Below are positions 59,215-64,000 of a stretch of DNA of 64,000 nt, piece after piece. Source of the stretch: Spirosoma panaciterrae DSM 21099 (lineage in GTDB: Bacteria; Bacteroidota; Bacteroidia; Cytophagales; Spirosomataceae); NCBI RefSeq assembly GCF_000374025.1, contig NZ_KB893177.1, forward strand, positions 124,001 through 188,000, in the 5' to 3' direction. The translations under genes and the position numbers were made by a program. A model generated the notes under the pieces. The model made no database searches, was not told the DNA's origin, and saw nothing but the letters and a program-made list of their open reading frames with translations. Every line of letters starts with the position of its first letter. Positions within the stretch are counted from its first letter, which is position 1.

Positions 59215-60978
59215 TTTATCAACATCCTTCTGGTGCGCCCACATGTCCTGGAAAATAATACTGTTCTGCTGAAGTTCTGAGAACGTACCTTCGCCCACAA
59301 TACGGCCATCCTGCATGATGTAGATATAATCGAACAGGGGCAGTAAATGAAGCCGATGCAGAGTCGATACGACCGCCTTATCTGAAAACACCCGCAGAAG
59401 CTCCCGATAAATCTGGAGTTCCGTTTTGGGATCTACGCTGCTCGTCGGTTCATCCAGCAATACAATACCACTAGTCCGGGCGGCTAATACACCACGTGCC
59501 AATGCCAGTCGCTGCCGTTGCCCACCCGATAAGTTCACGCCTTTTTCCTGAATATTCGTTTCCAGTCCATTGGGTAGCCGACGTATCACTTCATCAAAAC
59601 GAGCCACCCGGCAAACCTCTCGTATATCTTCCTCTTCAAAAGGTAAACCAAGAGTAATGTTATAGGCAATTGTGTTCTCAAAAATCTCGGGTTCTTGCGG
59701 AAAGAGGGTCACCGTATTCGCAACGGCATTCAAATCAGCGTAAACTACCCCATCAACCCGAACCGACACCCCCGGCTCGGGTTGGTATAAGCCACGTAAT
59801 AGAGTCAATAAGGTGCTTTTGCCTGAGCCGCTTTCGCCAATGAAGGCAATCCGCCTACCTCGCCCCAAACGAATGGCCAGTTCATTCAGATGAACGATTT
59901 TTTGAGTGCTTCCTGCCGGACGGCTGTGCGAGAAACTGAGCCCAGCCATGTCGATGTTATTCCAGCCCTCGGGCAGGTTTTCATTTTCAGGCCGTTCGTA
60001 ACGCGTATACGCTTCCGTAATAGACCGTACCGTCTGCACATCGGTATTGTACTGGACAATTTGCGTATACTGCCAGGCAATGTCGTTGAACACGCTGGTA
60101 AATTGGTTCACATAACCCAGCAGAGTTACCAATCCTCCTACCAGAAACACCTTGCCCGGTACATAATGCTGATATACATAACCTGTGGCCAATACGACAT
60201 AGATAAGCCCAACCAGCATCGAGGCCACAAACCATTTCCACTCATTGATTTTCACCTGCCGGATAAATGGGGGGAAAACAGCCGCTATTTTATGCAGTAA
60301 ACTATCCTGAATCCGTTGTTCCAGCCGAAGGGTAATGACCGTAATAATGTTGGACAGACTGTCGAATAACGTCGATGAAACAACGTGCTCCCGCTCATTG
60401 GTCTCGTCCAGGGCAATGATGAAGGGTCGGTCGAAACGGAGAATAACCCAAATTGTCAATACGCCCAGACCTACACCAATCAGGCCAAAGGCGGGCGAAA
60501 AATAGAGCATAGCCCCAAACGAAAAGACAAATTTGGCCAGAGCCTGCAAATACATAAACCCATCCTGAAAAAACGTCTTCAGCGCATCATAAGCCTTACG
60601 GATTCGATTGATGGTTGCTCCGCTGTGGTGATCCTTATGCCATCCAACAGGTAAATGCAGGGTTTTGTGGAACAACTCATCCAGAAAATTTCGACTCAGG
60701 TTAAACGCCAGCCGTCGCTCCATAACGCGTGCGGGGCCATGAAAAACCCATTCCAGCACCTCCAGGCCTATATACCCTCCCGCATACAACCAGCCCAGTC
60801 TAAGAATAGATGTGCCTTGCTGCTGAAGCTCACCGATAAACCAACCAAATAACAAAGGCCGCAGAGCCGCTACGGCATTGGCCAGTATGAACAGACAATA
60901 CACCAGCACATACTGCCGCTTTTCGTGCCGGGCATACGTCCAGGCGGTGCGTAGTAAGGCGATATAGGGATTTTGCAT
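59203..60978 (-). CDS. ABC exporter half-transporter (fused permease and ATPase)
   Basis: A 591-residue protein. About six membrane helices in residues 20-310 form the exporter-type permease. The C-terminal ATPase has Walker A GESGSGKST near 385, the signature LSGGQRQRLALARG near 484, Walker B IVLLDEPTSSVDP near 505 and the H-loop STLHRLH near 540. It works as a dimer to export a lipid, peptide or drug; the substrate is unknown. ATG 60978 is preferred because the upstream nine residues are unlike the family. Its 3' end lies in a tandem repeat. Confidence 0.92.
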   Translation of the reverse strand: MQNPYIALLRTAWTYARHEKRQYVLVYCLFILANAVAALRPLLFGWFIGELQQQGTSILRLGWLYAGGYIGLEVLEWVFHGPARVMERRLAFNLSRNFLDELFHKTLHLPVGWHKDHHSGATINRIRKAYDALKTFFQDGFMYLQALAKFVFSFGAMLYFSPAFGLIGVGLGVLTIWVILRFDRPFIIALDETNEREHVVSSTLFDSLSNIITVITLRLEQRIQDSLLHKIAAVFPPFIRQVKINEWKWFVASMLVGLIYVVLATGYVYQHYVPGKVFLVGGLVTLLGYVNQFTSVFNDIAWQYTQIVQYNTDVQTVRSITEAYTRYERPENENLPEGWNNIDMAGLSFSHSRPAGSTQKIVHLNELAIRLGRGRRIAFIGESGSGKSTLLTLLRGLYQPEPGVSVRVDGVVYADLNAVANTVTLFPQEPEIFENTIAYNITLGLPFEEEDIREVCRVARFDEVIRRLPNGLETNIQEKGVNLSGGQRQRLALARGVLAARTSGIVLLDEPTSSVDPKTELQIYRELLRVFSDKAVVSTLHRLHLLPLFDYIYIMQDGRIVGEGTFSELQQNSIIFQDMWAHQKDVDKVVR

Positions 60979-61176
60979 ACACTGATTTATGACGGACCAA
61001 CGCAAATTTATTTACAGCAACCTTTTAGTCACATCACCTACCGATTAATAGATATATGCCGCCTTGGTCAGCCAACATCTGACCTAAGTACATCGTATCC
61101 GTCTACTTGTTTGTATCCATTACCTGAAAAATAAATTATTTATCATTCCGGTAACTTTTAATGTACTCCAACATCG

Positions 61177-62040
61177 GTGAATTTACGCAAAGCTCCTGCC
61201 TGGACCAACGAATTTCTATTTTCGTATGGCTCGTTTGATCGTATTCCAGATTCTGTTTTTGACCGTATCAACAAGGACCTAACCAAGCTTCTGTCGCCCA
61301 ATCCACTTGTCAGCATTGTTGTTCCAGCCTGGAACGAGGAGGTAACCATTTTGAGTTGCATAGCATCGCTGGCTAAACAAAAAACCAGCCATCCGCTTGA
61401 GATTCTGGTCGTGAACAACAACTCGACCGATCAAACGCAAAAAACACTGGACAAACTCCAGGTAAGAAAAGTCTTTCAACCCATTCCAGGTTGGGGTCCG
61501 GCCCGACAGGCAGGCCTTGAGCAGGCCCGTGGCAAATACATACTCACAGCCGACTCCGACGGGCTCTACCCACCCAGCTGGGTAGATGAAATGATGGCCG
61601 TTCTGCAACAACCAGGAATTGCCTGTATTTATGGCCGATACGCCTACCTTCCATCTCCAGGCTTTTCGCGGTTAAAACTTTCGCTGCTGGAAACCATGAA
61701 AGACATTCTTGCCGAAGTGCGGCACATCAAACGCCCTCATCTGAATGCCTATGGGATTAGTACCGGCTATTTGCGTGAACAGGCGTTATCGGTCGGGTAT
61801 GTCATGCACAAAATTCGGGGCGAAGATGGGCGTATGTGTTTCGACCTAATGCAGTATGGCCAGGTGAAGCAGGTCAGATCGGCTAAAGCTCGTGTATGGA
61901 CAAAGACACGGAGCCTGACTAAAGATGGCGGTTTTGGTAATGTGCTGTGGCAGCGCGTCAGGAATGAGCTTCGCCGATTGAACATTCTGTTTGTAAAGCA
62001 GGCTCCTCACGACACCAAGACTTCAACAAACGACCACTAG
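61177..62040 (+). CDS. Family 2 glycosyltransferase
   Basis: A 287-residue protein with a GT-A fold. The opening segment SIVVPAWNEEVTILSCIASL near residue 46, NNNSTDQT near 79 and the metal-binding LTADSDGLYPPSW near 126 (D-x-D) fit family 2. No membrane helices, so it is probably a cytosolic or peripheral enzyme adding a sugar to a lipid or polysaccharide intermediate. GTG at 61177 is the only start after the in-frame stop at 61159-61161. It is a single gene, next to fusA. Confidence 0.88.
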   Translation: MNLRKAPAWTNEFLFSYGSFDRIPDSVFDRINKDLTKLLSPNPLVSIVVPAWNEEVTILSCIASLAKQKTSHPLEILVVNNNSTDQTQKTLDKLQVRKVFQPIPGWGPARQAGLEQARGKYILTADSDGLYPPSWVDEMMAVLQQPGIACIYGRYAYLPSPGFSRLKLSLLETMKDILAEVRHIKRPHLNAYGISTGYLREQALSVGYVMHKIRGEDGRMCFDLMQYGQVKQVRSAKARVWTKTRSLTKDGGFGNVLWQRVRNELRRLNILFVKQAPHDTKTSTNDH

Positions 62041-62160
62041 TCTGGTCAGCCGCACATCCGTTTACGACACACGCTGTTCATTAAATTACGATCATTTTTT
62101 GGCCTCTTCATCTCAGGAGGCTGTTTTCTCTAAATATAAGCTATAAGACGAGGCTTACAC

Positions 62161-62191
62161 TTTGATTTCTAATTGAAATTCAGTAATTTTG
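62161..62191 (+). promoter_or_regulatory. Strong Bacteroidota promoter of fusA
   Basis: TTTG (62161-62164), a 19-bp spacer and TAATTTTG (62184-62191) match both elements of the Bacteroidota consensus. The fusA ATG lies 90 bp downstream, leaving an ~85-base leader. Confidence 0.75.
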
Positions 62192-62281
62192 CGTCCTGAT
62201 TTGTAAAAGGGCTACCTGCGTTAGTCAGTGAAAGCTCTTCCTTCGAGTTTAGAAAAACATAACTTTCAGTATAACAAGCTA

Positions 62282-64000
62282 ATGGCTCGCGATTTAAATT
62301 TCACGAGAAACATCGGTATCGCTGCCCACATCGATGCGGGTAAGACAACCACCACCGAGCGGATTCTGTATTACGCCGGGGTAAGCCACAAAATTGGTGA
62401 GGTACACGATGGTGCTGCTACCATGGACTGGATGGAGCAGGAACAGGAGCGGGGTATCACCATCACGTCGGCTGCTACCACTGTCGATTGGACCTACCGC
62501 GACCAGAAGTACCATATCAACATCATCGATACGCCAGGTCACGTTGACTTCACGGTTGAAGTAAACCGATCGTTGCGTGTACTCGATGGGCTGGTGTTCC
62601 TCTTCAGCGCCGTTGATGGCGTAGAACCACAGTCAGAAACCAACTGGCGTCTGGCTAACAATTATCATGTAGCTCGTCTGGGCTTCGTGAACAAAATGGA
62701 CCGTTCGGGAGCTGACTTCCTGAATGTCTGCAAGCAGGTGAAAGAAATGCTGGGCAGCTATGCTGTTCCTCTTCAATTACCAATCGGAGAAGAAGACAAC
62801 TTCAAAGGCGTAGTTGACCTGGTTAACTTCCGGGGTATCGTCTGGAATGAAGCGGATAAAGGCATGACCTTCCAGGTTGTTCCCATCCCGGATGATATGC
62901 TCGAGGAGGCAACCGAATGGCGTGAAAAACTGCTCGAAGCCGTAGCCGAATTCGACGATCACCTCATGGAGAAATACTTTGAGGATCCCGATTCGATCAC
63001 CGAAGCGGAGATGCTGGCTGCTCTTCGGAAGGCAACCATCGCTATGAAGATCGTTCCGATGCTTTGTGGCTCGTCTTTCAAAAATAAAGGGGTACAAACC
63101 ATGCTCGACTACGTGATGGCTTTGCTGCCTTCGCCGTTGGACAAGGAGAGCATTAAAGGTACCAATCCGAACACAGGCGAAGAGATTTCGCGGAAGCCTT
63201 CAACCTCGGAGCCTTTCTCTGCACTGGCGTTCAAGATTGCAACCGACCCGTATGTAGGCCGTCTGTGTTTCGTACGTTCCTATTCGGGTATACTGGAATC
63301 TGGTTCTTATGTCCTGAACAACCGTTCGGGCAGCAAAGAGCGGATCTCGCGGATTTTCCAGATGCACGCCAACAAGCAGAACCAGATCGAACGTCTGGAA
63401 GCAGGCGACATCGGTGCTGTCGTTGGATTTAAAGACATCAAAACAGGCGATACCCTGTCGGATGAGAAGAACCCAATCGTTCTGGAATCGATGGTGTTCC
63501 CCGATCCAGTTATTGGTTACGCTATCGAGCCGAAGAAAACGGCCGATCAGGACAACTTCTCGAAAGCAATTGGCAAGTTGATCGAAGAAGACCCAACCCT
63601 GAAAGTGGAGTCGAACGAAGAAACCGGCCAGACCATTATCCGGGGTATGGGTGAACTTCACCTCGAAATCATCATCGACCGGATGCGTCGTGAGTTCAAG
63701 GTAGAAGTAAACCAGGGTGCTCCTCAGGTGGCTTACAAAGAGAAGCTGACCAAAAACGTTGAGCACCGTGAAGTGTATAAGAAGCAGACGGGTGGTCGTG
63801 GTAAGTTTGCCGACATCGTGTTCGAACTAGGGCCTCGCGATCCAGAAGAAGATGGTTCGGTTAAGCCAGGTTTGCAATTCGAGAATGGTATCGTTGGTGG
63901 TGTAATTCCTCGCGAATTCATTCAGCCAGTTGCCAAAGGTTTCGAAGAATCACTGAAGAATGGCCCGCTGGCTGGCTTCCCGCTCGAAAGCATGAAAGTC
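62282..64000 (+). CDS. fusA: Elongation factor G, 5' part
   Basis: 573 codons are visible, and the frame is open at the window end (full EF-G is about 700). G-domain motifs are complete: AHIDAGKTT near residue 15, the switch RGIT near 60, DTPGH near 86 and NKMD near 140. The later domains II and III ([25 protein letters not shown]) follow. EF-G moves tRNAs and mRNA through the ribosome using GTP. It starts at ATG 62282 after a promoter of its own; no rpsL or rpsG lies directly upstream in this window. Confidence 0.97.
   Translation, partial: MARDLNFTRNIGIAAHIDAGKTTTTERILYYAGVSHKIGEVHDGAATMDWMEQEQERGITITSAATTVDWTYRDQKYHINIIDTPGHVDFTVEVNRSLRVLDGLVFLFSAVDGVEPQSETNWRLANNYHVARLGFVNKMDRSGADFLNVCKQVKEMLGSYAVPLQLPIGEEDNFKGVVDLVNFRGIVWNEADKGMTFQVVPIPDDMLEEATEWREKLLEAVAEFDDHLMEKYFEDPDSITEAEMLAALRKATIAMKIVPMLCGSSFKNKGVQTMLDYVMALLPSPLDKESIKGTNPNTGEEISRKPSTSEPFSALAFKIATDPYVGRLCFVRSYSGILESGSYVLNNRSGSKERISRIFQMHANKQNQIERLEAGDIGAVVGFKDIKTGDTLSDEKNPIVLESMVFPDPVIGYAIEPKKTADQDNFSKAIGKLIEEDPTLKVESNEETGQTIIRGMGELHLEIIIDRMRREFKVEVNQGAPQVAYKEKLTKNVEHREVYKKQTGGRGKFADIVFELGPRDPEEDGSVKPGLQFENGIVGGVIPREFIQPVAKGFEESLKNGPLAGFPLESMKV

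Noticed and set aside
63200..63766. A 188-codon antisense frame within fusA
   Set aside because: Shadow of the EF-G coding frame, which is clearly the real gene here.

Overview
This 64-kb window looks like chromosome of a Cytophagales bacterium (Bacteroidota), most like Spirosoma. Supporting signs are a TonB-dependent receptor, an OmpA-like protein with PD40 repeats, secreted lectin-like domains, TTTG-N17-19-TAnnTTTG promoters, weak ribosome-binding sites and familiar Cytophagales protein families. The genus is an inference. I saw no tRNA, rRNA, CRISPR array, intact insertion sequence or prophage.

Layout: 1-7.6 kb holds the 3' end of a sodium:solute symporter, DinB and Nudix proteins, Dps, a broken antitoxin/Doc toxin pair, an SDR, and an operon of L-2-hydroxyglutarate oxidase plus a Crp-type regulator. 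A large SWIM/SNF2 helicase (8.1-11.6 kb) ends at a perfect 78-bp palindrome. Next comes a sugar-oxidation cluster (GMC oxidoreductase, acetyl-xylan-esterase-like hydrolase, Gfo/Idh/MocA oxidoreductase). From 16.4 to 22.2 kb are AraC and HxlR regulators with partners, and a predicted membrane-spanning regulator facing a secreted protein of similar fold. From 22.4 to 29.4 kb are a CPBP-family membrane protein, a ~1,700-residue exported protein and prmA.

Two ECF-sigma modules of the same design (29.5-31.6 kb on +, 40.9-43.2 kb on -) each encode a sigma factor, a single-pass anti-sigma-like protein with a coiled-coil C-terminus, and an exported protein built of repeated (F/Y)G turns, probably a beta-solenoid. 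The first is followed by two tandem outer-membrane-type paralogues. Between the modules lie a nicotinamidase-like hydrolase, a Lon-N protein, an AI-2E transporter, an OmpR/PhoR-type two-component pair, a two-DTG aspartyl protease with a PDZ domain, tpiA and a DUF985 cupin.

The last third carries a Uma2-like protein, pcrA, an OmpA/PD40 protein, a transglutaminase with a lipoprotein, a PQQ sugar dehydrogenase, a TonB receptor with a palindrome upstream, a coiled-coil membrane protein, fpg, pirin, a Y-family polymerase divergent from an S24/LexA-like regulator around a palindrome, an ABC exporter, a glycosyltransferase and the 5' part of fusA (cut by the window end).

A feature running through the window is the form of the gene-end hairpins. 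Many are long perfect inverted repeats (16-39 bp arms), several built from short repeated words (GAGTGAA/GAGCGAA or TGACCA), and some sit inside operons or overlap stop codons. The best candidates for undescribed biology are the duplicated sigma/anti-sigma/(F/Y)G-repeat modules, the membrane-spanning HTH-lectin regulator pair, and these word-built hairpins.
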